The position numbers were made by a program, and so were the translations under genes. A stretch of 64,000 nt of DNA from Ceratopteris richardii. Its lineage: Eukaryota > Streptophyta > Polypodiopsida > Polypodiales > Pteridaceae. The stretch covers positions 79,253,778-79,317,777 of the forward strand of contig CM035416.1 of NCBI GenBank assembly GCA_020310875.1, read 5' to 3'. The notes under the pieces were generated by a model, which saw only the letters and a program-made list of their open reading frames with translations, searched no databases and was not told where the DNA came from. Within the stretch, counting starts at the first letter, position 1, and each line of letters starts with the position of its first letter. Positions 28,755-37,480 of the stretch are shown in pieces.

Positions 28755-28905
28755 TGTTGCTCTAGCACAATGGTGAGAACCACGTTAAGAAGATCCACCT
28801 CCTTAATGTCAATCCGTGGAAGAGATAGGAGTGATATGAAGATCGTGAATGTGAGATGAAGTGAGAGTGAAGGTGAGAAGCATAGAGATGCACACACACA
28901 TACAC
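28755..28905 (-). repeat. 5' LTR of G1, truncated
   Basis: Only the first about 150 bp next to the PBS remain (TGTTGCTCTAGCAC onward). They match the 3' LTR at all but about four positions. The match ends within a CA-rich run, and LINE sequence follows directly. The remaining about 500 bp and the right target duplication are missing. Confidence 0.88.
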
Positions 28906-28911
28906 AAGAGT

Positions 28912-29929
28912 AACATTCAATACCATGGGGATACCAAGAATGCGAATGACTTGACCTGATTGAATGCTTTGGCATCCTTGCACAGTGAGGAGATTGGATT
29001 GATTCCCTTTGATAGCCCTAAATACAGTCTTGGAATGGTTAATTTTGGACCCAGAGGCCTCACAGAAAGTGTCGAGGCACTGCCAAAAGGATTCCAGGCT
29101 GGTATCATCATTGTGAACAAAGCCCGCTCCATCTGTCGCTCCACAAGTCGGCTAAGTCCTTCAGTGGTGATGGCGAAGAGCAAGGGGACCAACGGGCAAC
29201 CTTGCCTAATGGAACGTTTTAGTTTGATTGCCTTTGAAAGGTTCCCGTTGACATTGACTTTGGTCGAAGCATTACCAAGGAGAGTAGAGATCATTCTGAG
29301 GAATATCTGACTACAACCGAGGTCTTTCAGCGATTGTAACATATAGTCCCATTCCAATCTGTTGTAGGCTTTGTCAAAGTCAATCTTGAGGAAGACAATG
29401 TCTTGATTAGATTCTTTGGTGAATTCCAGACCTTCCCAGATGTCAATGATGGCTTCCAATATTGACCTTCCCTTAGTGAAGCCTTTTTGGTCTTTGCCAA
29501 GCCACTGGTCCAAATGGTAGGATATCCTATTGGCAATGACTTTAGAAAGAATCTTATATCCAATTTGAAGCATTGTGATAGGTCTCCAGTTCTCAATTTT
29601 GTTCCTCTCCCCCTTTTTATGAATAAGTTTGATGATTCCATTGTTACGACAAGCAAGAAGGGTACCAAACTCGAGTGCCTCAAGCCAAACAAGACGCAAG
29701 CGGTGGCCACCACATATTTGAATGATTTAAAGAACTCATTAGTGAGCCCATCATGCCCCGGGCTCTTGCTGTTCAGAAGCGAATCAATAACTTCAAGGAT
29801 CTCTTGTTTAGAAATGGTGGCATCAAGCAGAGTGCTCAAGTTGAATGGGATTCTATGCAAGGAAGTCCGAGAGATGGTGGCCATGCAATCTCGCCTATGG
29901 GGGGAGAGGGGACAAGCACCACCCAAGAG
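28912..29929 (-). pseudogene. LINE reverse transcriptase, broken
   Basis: On the minus strand the RT begins SLLNSKSPGHDGLTNEFFK (near 29,790) and continues with KGERNKIENWRPITMLQIGY, GKDQKGFTKGRSILEAIIDI, FLKIDFDKAYNRLEWDYM and IRQGCPLVPLLFAI. The catalytic pair lies in HNDDT, visible in a shifted frame near 29,105. The sequence ends at RILGIPMV, corresponding to the YLGIPL motif, and is then cut off at the G1 LTR. LINEs are usually truncated at the other end, so a later deletion or rearrangement is likely. The element is a non-LTR retrotransposon of the plant L1 type. Confidence 0.88.
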
Positions 29930-30965
29930 TGTTGGAGCAAGTCTATGACAATCCTAAGTATTGGCTTGAGTCCCAAAAAGTTATAGAAGAAGCCTTAAAA
30001 TGAAGACTATGTAAAGTTCACTTGTGAACTACCTCTTGTAGCTTTTGAAGAGTTTACTTAATGTAAAAGTGAAAGAATCTTAAGTGGTTGAGTCCACTTG
30101 ATCAAAAAGGGAAAGAGGAGCCACGAATTTGTGATTTGTGGTAGGTAGAGAATCAAATCAATCACTAATTGATTGCAGAGTGATTGAGGGAAGTTAGCCT
30201 CCCAAACTCAACTATAAATAGATGGCAGCTTTAGTTGTGGTTAGAGAGACCTATGTGAAGACCTCCAAGATCTGAGCTTTATGCCATATCAAGGTGTGAT
30301 TACAAGGCACACATATGTATCATTAGATTGCAGAGATGGTTTCTCTGAGCTTGGTGCATCATTTTCAGTGATTTAACTTGGTACCCGACTTTTTACTCAT
30401 CTTGTCAGAGCTGTTTCTCAGTGTGTACTTATCTAAATTCAATGATTTAAAGCTTGTTGGATTCAACTTACTGTCTAGTATAAGCATACATATTTTCATA
30501 ATCATTGGATACTTAAATCTGGAGTTATGTTCATTTTTCTGCGCACTGGTCTCAAACTGTAGCAGCCCGTGAAAATCGGGATGATGTCATCAATTTCTAA
30601 ACATCATTCTCAGTGTGTGGTTCATTATTTTTGATGGAATTACTCTTGAAAGTTAGCTCTTTAAGTTAACTAGACTTCCCCAAGAGGAATTAAGCTAATT
30701 GCTGCTGTGCTTAGAGAATTATGCAAAACACTGGACAGGTGTATGAACCAAAATAGCTAGTTCTTCACCTCTGAGCTAACTCCAACTTATCTATTTTGAT
30801 CTATCTTTTTGTGAGTGATCTTCCAAGGTACATAGGGTTTCTAATACATCCATTGGCAAGCTACAAGGGCCCACCACATACTCCTGGAGTTCATTTGGCT
30901 GGTGTAGATCAAGGATTTTGCAACACCTCTTCATCTTCAAGAACATACCTATCCATCTCTTCACA
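29930..30965 (+). repeat. 5' LTR of C1
   Basis: The 1036-bp LTR starts TGTTGG and is taken to end TTCACA, directly before the primer-binding site. A TATA box (CTATAAATAG) lies at 30212-30221, followed by the presumed start of transcription within 30-40 bp. The exact right end is uncertain by a base or two because the 3' LTR is truncated. Confidence 0.85.
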
Positions 30966-30966
30966 G

Positions 30967-30978
30967 TGGTATTAGAGC
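30967..30978 (+). promoter_or_regulatory. Primer-binding site of C1
   Basis: TGGTATTAGAGC differs at one base from the initiator tRNA-Met site TGGTATCAGAGC that plant copia elements generally use. It lies one base after the LTR end. Confidence 0.88.
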
Positions 30979-30991
30979 AAGGTTGGACAAC

Positions 30992-32176
30992 ATGGCAGAT
31001 GGATTTCCTTCATCAATTGACAAATTGGACAGAGATAACTACTCAGCTTGGTCATTAAGAAAGGAAGCTTATCTCCAAGGTAGAAGTTTATATGGTTATG
31101 TGACTGGAGATGAAGTTATGCCAAGTTTCAGGAACAAAAGTCAACCAACACAAGAAGAGCAAGAAAGATTGAGCACATGGTGCTCCAAGGATGCACTTGC
31201 AAGGTCTTATCTCCTCAACTCTATCTCAGATTTTTTGTTGCCTCACATTAGAAGTTGTAAAACATCTCACGAAGTGTGGGATGCACTTGAAGCCTTCTTC
31301 TCTTCAAGTACCAAAGCTAGGAAGCATCAACTATGGCTGGATTTCACAACTCTCAAGAAGGCTCCCAAACAAAATGTGACTGATTTTGTCACAAAGCTCA
31401 AGGACATAGCAGATCAATTGGGAAGCATTGGAGAGGTAATAGATGAAGAGCAAATTGTAAGGCATGTCATCAATGGCTTGAAGGCAGATGACAAGTGGGA
31501 AGCATTCACCACAGCTATGGATTTGTACATGGACATGCATGTACCTGATTTCAATACACTCATTGGACAACTACTTACTCAAGAGACAAAGCTTATCAAA
31601 AATGGAGAAAGCTCTAAAGGTAATCAATCTTCAGCTTTATACACTGATAAAAGCAAGTCCAAAGATAACAAAGGAAAGGCAAAGAAAGTGGATGATGAAG
31701 CAGGTACATATCAAGTTAACTATGCGGGTAGAGGAAGACATGGTAGAGGTAGAGGAAGAGGAGGTAGACAAGGCAGGGGGAGATCCCAAGACTCCAACTC
31801 ATGTTCTATTTGTGGATTAACTAATCATACAACTAAAAATTGCTTTAGGAATTCCAGGAATCAAAGAGGAAGAGGATACAATAGAGGAAGTTATGGCTAC
31901 TCAAGAAGAAGGTTCAACAATTATCATGGCAACTACAACAACTACAATCATTCAAACTATCAAGGAGGCTACAAAGGAAGGAGAGACTTCAATAACTACA
32001 CAAAAGACTCAAAAAAAGAGGATTCATTATTGATCATGAACATGGCTATGCCACAAGGTAAATCTGATGAGCATGTTTTCTACATAGATTCAGGTTGTTC
32101 AAATCATGTGGTAGGAAATGTGGCACTCCTATCAGATTTAGAAGATCCAAGGAATAAGCATGAGGTACAAACATGA
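30992..32176 (+). CDS. Gag and protease of C1
   Basis: I choose the ATG at 30992 (MADGFPSSIDKLDRDNYSAW), 13 bases after the PBS; an upstream TTG in the same frame is unlikely to be used. The Gag has the copia signature DNYSAWSLRKEAYL, helices to about residue 230, a Gly/Arg-rich stretch and a zinc knuckle CSICGLTNHTTKNC. The protease active site FYIDSGCSNHVVG lies close to the end. The frame ends at a TGA at 32174-32176 and goes on in the same frame immediately afterwards. A CGA-to-TGA mutation is the likely cause. Confidence 0.9.
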   Translation: MADGFPSSIDKLDRDNYSAWSLRKEAYLQGRSLYGYVTGDEVMPSFRNKSQPTQEEQERLSTWCSKDALARSYLLNSISDFLLPHIRSCKTSHEVWDALEAFFSSSTKARKHQLWLDFTTLKKAPKQNVTDFVTKLKDIADQLGSIGEVIDEEQIVRHVINGLKADDKWEAFTTAMDLYMDMHVPDFNTLIGQLLTQETKLIKNGESSKGNQSSALYTDKSKSKDNKGKAKKVDDEAGTYQVNYAGRGRHGRGRGRGGRQGRGRSQDSNSCSICGLTNHTTKNCFRNSRNQRGRGYNRGSYGYSRRRFNNYHGNYNNYNHSNYQGGYKGRRDFNNYTKDSKKEDSLLIMNMAMPQGKSDEHVFYIDSGCSNHVVGNVALLSDLEDPRNKHEVQT

Positions 32177-32194
32177 TATGATACAAGACATCTT

Positions 32195-33400
32195 GTGGAG
32201 AAAATAGGCAATGTCAAAGCACCTGATGGAAACATCAACCTACTCAGTAAGGTACTCTATGTCCCTACCATTACAAAGAATTTGATAAGTGTTGGGCAGA
32301 TAGTAGAGAAAGGGTTGCAAGTCAGGTTCACAAAAGCAGGAGCATTTGTTGAAGATCCAAGTCAAGGATTCAGGAGAATTGCAAAAGGTGAAAAGGCAGG
32401 TAGATTGTTCACATTTGAATTACAAGACACTAGAAATATTGCTCTCTTTAATTATGGTAGTCAAACACTCACAGAATTGGAAGTATGGCACAAAAGGTTA
32501 GCACATATTGGTGAAAGGTCATTAAAGCAAATTTGCAGGGACCAAAGTGTACTTGGACTCCCTAATTTGTCAAAACAACATATGATTTATAAGTGTAGTG
32601 CATGTCAATTTGGAAAGTCTCACAGGTTACCATTCATGAAGAAAGGTTATATGCATGGAGATCTCTTGGAGTTGATTCATACACATGTATGGGGACCTAG
32701 CAAGGAAGCTTCAATATCTGGATCAAGGTATTATGTTTCCTTTATTGATGATTGCAGCAGATGGACTATCCTATTCTTTATGAAACACAAAGATGAAGTT
32801 TTTTCATGTTTCAAAAGATGTTTGGCTCTTGTGGAGAATCAAACAGGTAAATCACTAAAAAGGCTAAGGTCAGATGGAGGGGGAGAATACTTCTCCCATG
32901 AGTTTGATTCTTTTCTTCAAGTAAGAGGAATCAAAAGAGAGGTAACTACAAGGTACACTCTTGAGCAAAATGGAGTGGCAGAAAGGAGGAATAGGACAAT
33001 TGTTGAAGCTGCACGGTCCATGTTAAATGAAAAGCATTTGCCTAATTATCTATGGGCTCAGGCTATATCTACAACCACTTACTTGATTAACAGGTTGCCT
33101 TCAAAATCCCTTGATGGGATGACTCCATATGAGGCTTGGAATGGAAGAAGACCAAGCTTAGATCATTGTAAAATTTTTGGATGTATTGCTTTTGTTCATG
33201 TTCCTTCACAGGTTAGAGGCAAGATGGATCCAAAGGCAGAAAGGTGTGTGTTTATTGGATATGACAACAATCAAAAGGGCTACAGGTTATACAAACCTAC
33301 CAACAAAGGATTCTTGGTAAGCAGAGATGTAGTTTTTGACGAAAACAATTCATGGTATGAAGATTCATGCAGGAAGGTCAATTTACCATATAATCGGTAG
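32195..33400 (+). CDS. Integrase of C1 with a changed catalytic residue
   Basis: The 401-aa segment continues in frame from the gag-protease stop. It has the HHCC module H99, H104, C134, C137 and the integrase core, with D227 (RSDGGGEY) and E263 (QNGVAERRN) spaced as D35E. At the first catalytic position the family reads HTDVWGP, but here it is HTHVWGP, so D164 is replaced by His (GAT to CAT). That should abolish strand transfer. The frame runs to 33,400, with a frameshift near 33,380 into the linker segment. Confidence 0.92.
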   Translation: MEKIGNVKAPDGNINLLSKVLYVPTITKNLISVGQIVEKGLQVRFTKAGAFVEDPSQGFRRIAKGEKAGRLFTFELQDTRNIALFNYGSQTLTELEVWHKRLAHIGERSLKQICRDQSVLGLPNLSKQHMIYKCSACQFGKSHRLPFMKKGYMHGDLLELIHTHVWGPSKEASISGSRYYVSFIDDCSRWTILFFMKHKDEVFSCFKRCLALVENQTGKSLKRLRSDGGGEYFSHEFDSFLQVRGIKREVTTRYTLEQNGVAERRNRTIVEAARSMLNEKHLPNYLWAQAISTTTYLINRLPSKSLDGMTPYEAWNGRRPSLDHCKIFGCIAFVHVPSQVRGKMDPKAERCVFIGYDNNQKGYRLYKPTNKGFLVSRDVVFDENNSWYEDSCRKVNLPYNR

Positions 33401-33673
33401 AGAACAACCAAAGATTGAAGAACAAGACACCTTGGAGGATGATGAAGAATCTCAGATGGAAAAGATCAAAGCATGGAAGTCTAAAGGTAAAACAAAATTG
33501 CAGGAACTTGGACATGAGGCAGAATCATCACATCATGGCCTAAAAAGATCTATGAGGGAAAAGAAAAAACCAAAAAGGTAACTAAACATTCTATCTACAT
33601 AGCACAGGACATAAACCAAGAGGAGCCATCATCCTTTGAAGAGGCCAAAGCAAAATCAGAATGGAAGCATGCA
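33380..33673 (+). pseudogene. Integrase-RT linker of C1, shifted frames
   Basis: An open piece in another frame (33336-33581) encodes a Lys/Glu-rich linker typical of this position and stops near 33,580. The frame used by RT then starts (YIAQDINQEEPSSFEEAKAK). Thus there are two frameshifts in 300 bp. Confidence 0.75.
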
Positions 33674-35137
33674 ATGAAGGAAGAGATTGAAGCACTTGAG
33701 GAAAACAACACTTGGGATTTGGTGCCCAAGACTTCATCCATGAAGGTAATAGGCTCAAGATGGGTCTATAAACTTAAGAAGAATTCTGATGGTTCCATTA
33801 ACAAGTATAAGGCAAGGCTTGTGTCAAAAGGCTTTGCACAAACTCAGGGAATTGATTATGAGGAGACCTTCTCTCCTGTGGCAAAGATGCCTACTATTAG
33901 GGTTTTGCTTAGTATTGCCTCTTCCAAGAATTGGAAGATACTTCAACTAGATGTAAAGAATGCATTCTTGAATGGTTGGATAACAGAAGAGGTATATATG
34001 GCACAACCACCTCGTTTTGAGAATCAAGTTTATCCTGATTATGTGTGTAAACTTAACAAAGCATTGTATGGTCTCAAGCAAGCCCCAAGAGCTTGGAATT
34101 TTAGGCTTGTTTCATTCTTGCAAGACAAAGGCTTTCAACCAAGCAAGGCAGATCCTTCACTCTTTATTAAAAAGAGTAATTCTGAGATCATCTACTTATG
34201 TGTATATGTAGATGATATTATATTGACAGGAAATGATGCAGATGGTATGAAGAAGATCAAAGATCAGATGAGAGAAGAGTTCAAGATAATTGATTTGGGT
34301 TCACTTACCTACTTCCTAGGTTTGGAAGTTGTCTACAAAGATCATGGTTTGTTTCTCACTCAAAGAAAGTACATTAAGGACCTGTTTGCAAAATTCAAGA
34401 TGCAAGATTGTAAGATTGCAGGTACTCCAATGGAGGTCAATCACAAATTGAGCTCACATGAAGGTGAACTCATAGAGGACATCACATCATATCAAAGTCT
34501 AGTGGGTAGTCTCAACTATGCCACATTGACAAGAGCAGATATATGTTACAGTGTGAGTGTGCTAAGTCAATTTATGCACACACCAAGGAAACCACATATG
34601 GATGCTGCCAAAAGGATTCTCAAGTATCTCAAAGGAACCATAAATGAAGGACTTTATTATCCTTATGTATCTGATTTAGGTTTGAAGCTATTTTCTAATG
34701 CAGATTGGGCTGGCTCCAAGGAAGATAGAAGGAGCACTTCAGGTTATCTTACCTTTGCAGGTTCAAAGCTTATTTCATGGTCATCCAAGAAGCAACCCAC
34801 AGTTGCTCTCTCTTCTACTAAAGCTGAATATAGAGGTCTTGCCATAGCTACACAGGAAGCTATGTGGATGAAGACATTATTCAAAGATCTTGGATTGGAG
34901 TTTGGAACTCCAACTATTTATGGTGACAATATGAGTTCTATTCATTTGGCTGCTAATCCTATTTTTCATGCAAGGACTAAACATATTGAAGTTCATTATC
35001 ACTATGTAAGAGAGAAGGTTCTAAGCAAAGAGATTCAAATATCATATGTGTCCACTCATCAACAATGTGCAGATAATCTAACCAAAGCATTGGATGGTAC
35101 AAAGCTCTGCAAGTTCAAAGCCATGATTGGTTTGTAG
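33674..35137 (+). CDS. Reverse transcriptase and RNase H of C1
   Basis: The 487-aa segment is open throughout. RT has NNTWDLVPKTSS near 11, the QLDVKNAFLNG box with D93, LYGLKQAPRAW near 131, and catalytic YVDD at 178-181. RNase H shows NADWAGSKEDRRSTSGY near 341, SSTKAEYRGLAIA and YGDNMSSIHLAANP, then the usual tail CADNLTKALDG. The stop is about 50 bp before the 3' LTR, leaving room for the polypurine tract GAGAGGGAGC (35179-35188). All catalytic residues look intact. Confidence 0.94.
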   Translation: MKEEIEALEENNTWDLVPKTSSMKVIGSRWVYKLKKNSDGSINKYKARLVSKGFAQTQGIDYEETFSPVAKMPTIRVLLSIASSKNWKILQLDVKNAFLNGWITEEVYMAQPPRFENQVYPDYVCKLNKALYGLKQAPRAWNFRLVSFLQDKGFQPSKADPSLFIKKSNSEIIYLCVYVDDIILTGNDADGMKKIKDQMREEFKIIDLGSLTYFLGLEVVYKDHGLFLTQRKYIKDLFAKFKMQDCKIAGTPMEVNHKLSSHEGELIEDITSYQSLVGSLNYATLTRADICYSVSVLSQFMHTPRKPHMDAAKRILKYLKGTINEGLYYPYVSDLGLKLFSNADWAGSKEDRRSTSGYLTFAGSKLISWSSKKQPTVALSSTKAEYRGLAIATQEAMWMKTLFKDLGLEFGTPTIYGDNMSSIHLAANPIFHARTKHIEVHYHYVREKVLSKEIQISYVSTHQQCADNLTKALDGTKLCKFKAMIGL

Positions 35138-35188
35138 GTAATCTTGGAAGATTGAAGATCTCAAGCATACTTGGCTTGAGAGGGAGCT

Positions 35189-35589
35189 GTTGGAGCAAGT
35201 CTATGACAAGCCTAAGTATTGGCGTGAGTCCCAAAAAGTTATAAAAGAAGCCTTAAAATGAAGACTATGTAAAGTTCACTTGTGAACTACCTCTTGTAAC
35301 TTTTGAAGAGTTTACTTAATGTAAAAGTGAAAGAATCTTAAGTGGTTGAGTCCACTTGATCAAAAAGGGAAAGAGGAGCCACGAATTCATGATTTGTGGT
35401 AGGTAGAGAATCAAATCAATCACTAATTGATCGGAGAGTGATTGAGGGAAGTTAGCCTCCCAAACTCAACTATAAATAGATGGCAGCTTTAGTCGTGGTT
35501 AGAGAGACCTATGTGAAGACCTCCAAGAGCTGAGCTTTATGCCATATCAAGGTGTGATTACAAGGCACACATATGTATCATCAGATTGT
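35189..35589 (+). repeat. 3' LTR of C1, truncated
   Basis: It begins TGTTGGAGCAAGTC after the polypurine tract and follows the 5' LTR for 401 bp, to ATCAGATTGTAGA. LINE sequence then starts. About 635 bp of the LTR are missing. Confidence 0.9.
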
Positions 35590-36520
35590 AGACACATCTT
35601 GGACGGATGGTTTTGAGAACCTTCATGGTCCTAATCAAGATCTGACGAGACTTTTCCACTGTGTTTCTCCAACACTTAGCTGGAGAGGTGTAGACGATGA
35701 AGGCCTCAAGCCAAGCGTTAGTGATTTCTTGATGGATAGAGGGGAGTGAGAAAACAAACGGACTGGCGTGAAACTAAGGTGCCTTGCAACGTTTAGATAG
35801 AGGGGGGAAGGTGAGCACCATTGGGTAATGATCTGAGACGTTGAGGTTGATTCGTTGCATTAGGGTGGGAGGGCCCCATTGATGGATGAGATTCTGCGAA
35901 ATGTAGCATCTGTCGAGTCTCGCTTTCCCTAATTCCTCACCTAATTGAAGATCGGACCAAGAAATACCGTTCGAGTCCTTGACTTCGACCATATCCAAAA
36001 AAAGTTATGTTTGGTCCCATGTGTCTTTCTCCTAGCCATCAATGATGCGGCCCTTGTTATTCCACCTATCAGAGGGGTCTTCCACCATATTGAAGTCACT
36101 GCAAATCATGACATTATGAGAAAACAAGTTCAAGGAGGACCAATTATCAATCCTCGCAACATCCTCATTTGGAGCATACATAGAGATCAGGGAGAATTGA
36201 AAGGGGGTGCTGAATGTAACCGCCATCCACCTATGATTTCTATCTTCACTAGTGTAGTCAAGCTTATTAGCCTAGAAGTGATTGATACCAATGGTTGTAC
36301 CACCAGAACCACGTTGATGGGTTGTGGAAAACCACACATGGGACTAAGAGACACCCTTAAGTCTTTTTTGAAGGTCTTCTCCTTCAATTTTAATCTCCTG
36401 AAGACAAATGAAATCGGGGTTTAAGCTTATGTCACGGAGCCATTGATCAATAATGGTGGCTCTTGTGGGGTCAGTTAGCCCCCTAGTGTTTAGTGAAGCG
36501 ATGATCATTTTCTTGTACTT
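35590..36520 (-). pseudogene. LINE endonuclease region, broken
   Basis: Read on the minus strand from 36,510 the sequence gives MIIASLNTRGLTDPTRATII, the usual start of an AP-like endonuclease, then FICLQEIK, SLISMYAPNEDVARIDNW, MICSDFNMVEDPSDRWNN and finally LARLDRCYISQNLI with the catalytic SDHYPM. The linker towards RT reads NAWLEAFIVYT before the break at 35,590. Several stops and shifts interrupt it. Together with 28,912-29,929 it is one LINE ORF2, with some linker lost. Confidence 0.85.
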
Positions 36521-37077
36521 CCCTCATTTTGAGGGCTTTTTTCCTCTTGGAGTCTTCTTTCTTTCTTGCGAGGGATGGTCCCGGCCATGCACCTTTGGCT
36601 TAAGGGGGCTTTTCCAAGGCATACCTGCCAAGTATTTCTCCTTGCGGGAAGCCTCTTATTGGTGAGTTGGAGAGGCCGTTTCCGGTATTGTTGTTCCAAT
36701 GATGGAACTTTCACTGTCCATATTGTCCTTGTTCATGGGTTCTTGTAGGTAATGGAATAGTTAGGGGGTGAATGAGGGGGAGTTTACAAGGTGGTTTCTA
36801 GAGTGGTCACAGGTTTTGAAATGGTAGTAAGGTTGATGGTTGACATTGCAACAAAAGTTATGGGAATCTGAATATTCCTTCCTATTCGCTGCAATGTGTT
36901 GATGCACCTTTCATCATAGTTCATGCTCCGTATCTTGAGCATGTGATCGATTTCTTCAATTATGCCCATTGCTTCAAACAATACACGAAAGGACTCTATA
37001 AACTCTTGATCTACATCATCTACCTCTAAGAACTACTCCATGATTACCCAACTTCTATGCTTGGATAGGCGACTATG
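36521..37077 (-). pseudogene. Probable end of LINE ORF1
   Basis: Just upstream of the endonuclease on the same strand are frames such as MGIIEEIDHMLKIRSMNYDE (36784-36981) and an Arg/Lys-rich piece (36505-36714). ORF1 of plant L1 elements sits here. I see no RRM or zinc knuckle, so the assignment rests on position. The G-lineage remnant R2 begins at about 37,078. Confidence 0.45.
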
Positions 37078-37480
37078 GGCTTGGACACCTCCATGGTCTT
37101 CAGTAATCTTTTGAGAGTTGCAATGTATATGGGCTCTCCTTCTTCTTCACTTCTTTTCTATCTTCTCCCTTGGATTTGGTCAATCATTGTTTCTCTTGCC
37201 AATGGACATGGTGTTCTTCTGTTGTGCGTTGCTGTCCTTTCCAACTTTCCTTCTATCATTCTAGTTCATTTTCCATTTCTGATCCAATGTCTACATCTAT
37301 CAATGAGCTGCCTTGAAGGATGTGCTCAAAATCAAAAGTGCCAAAATCATCTAGTCCTTTGGTCACTGTAAACTCGAAATTGGTTGGCATGGGTGGGTCC
37401 AACGATTGTGTTGAGGATGCTTCTCTTATGCTAGGCCTAGGAGGGTGTATTGTGAATGTAAGAATAGTTTGCTTCCCGGT
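37078..37480. repeat. Direct duplication inside R2, copy 1 (copy 2 at 38947-39370)
   Basis: About 400 bp occur twice in the same orientation, 1.87 kb apart; both start with TTGGACAC and end near AAGATGTC. Identity by eye is about 80%. After copy 1 the sequence runs into the R1-like block, after copy 2 into the RMRGTLPC coding part. This may be two overlapping remnants of different elements rather than a simple tandem duplication. Confidence 0.75.

Larger units (their letters stand above)
12294..28905 (-). mobile_element. G1: giant Ty3/gypsy element with extra domains
   Basis: A complete 3' LTR (12294-12948) and the first about 150 bp of the 5' LTR (28755-28905) frame about 15.8 kb of internal sequence on the minus strand. 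The overlapping LTR parts differ at about four of 150 positions. Order from the 5' end: PBS for tRNA-Asp, leader array, pre-gag domain, Gag, linker, protease 1, RT, RNase H, HHCC-1, HHCC-2 plus integrase core, protease-like domain 2, about 1.2 kb of linker, then a long extra ORF. PBS type, size and 3' extension place it near the Athila/Tat/Ogre side of Ty3/gypsy, but I cannot fix the lineage. Stops and frameshifts break it at a dozen or so places. Confidence 0.9.
29930..35589 (+). mobile_element. C1: Ty1/copia element inserted in the LINE
   Basis: A full 5' LTR (29930-30965) and a truncated 3' LTR (35189-35589) both start TGTTGGAGCAAGTC. Over 401 shared bases I count about 12 differences, so roughly 97% identity. 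The coding region runs gag, protease, integrase, RT, RNase H. LINE sequence lies on both sides, in the same orientation, showing insertion into the LINE. The LTR's outer end and part of the LINE between endonuclease and RT are missing, consistent with one deletion after insertion. No target duplication can be seen. Confidence 0.92.

Noticed and set aside
29487..29948. Plus-strand open frame of 153 aa
   Set aside because: It is antisense to the LINE RT, which has clear RT motifs on the other strand, and has no recognisable domain.
32174..32176. Programmed stop readthrough between Gag-protease and integrase in C1
   Set aside because: The TGA lies inside the protease region and not at a Gag-Pol boundary. 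The element also has frameshifts further on, so a CGA-to-TGA mutation is simpler.
36453..36748. Plus-strand open frames that might be a small host gene
   Set aside because: They are antisense to the LINE region between ORF1 and the endonuclease and show no domain or splice context.
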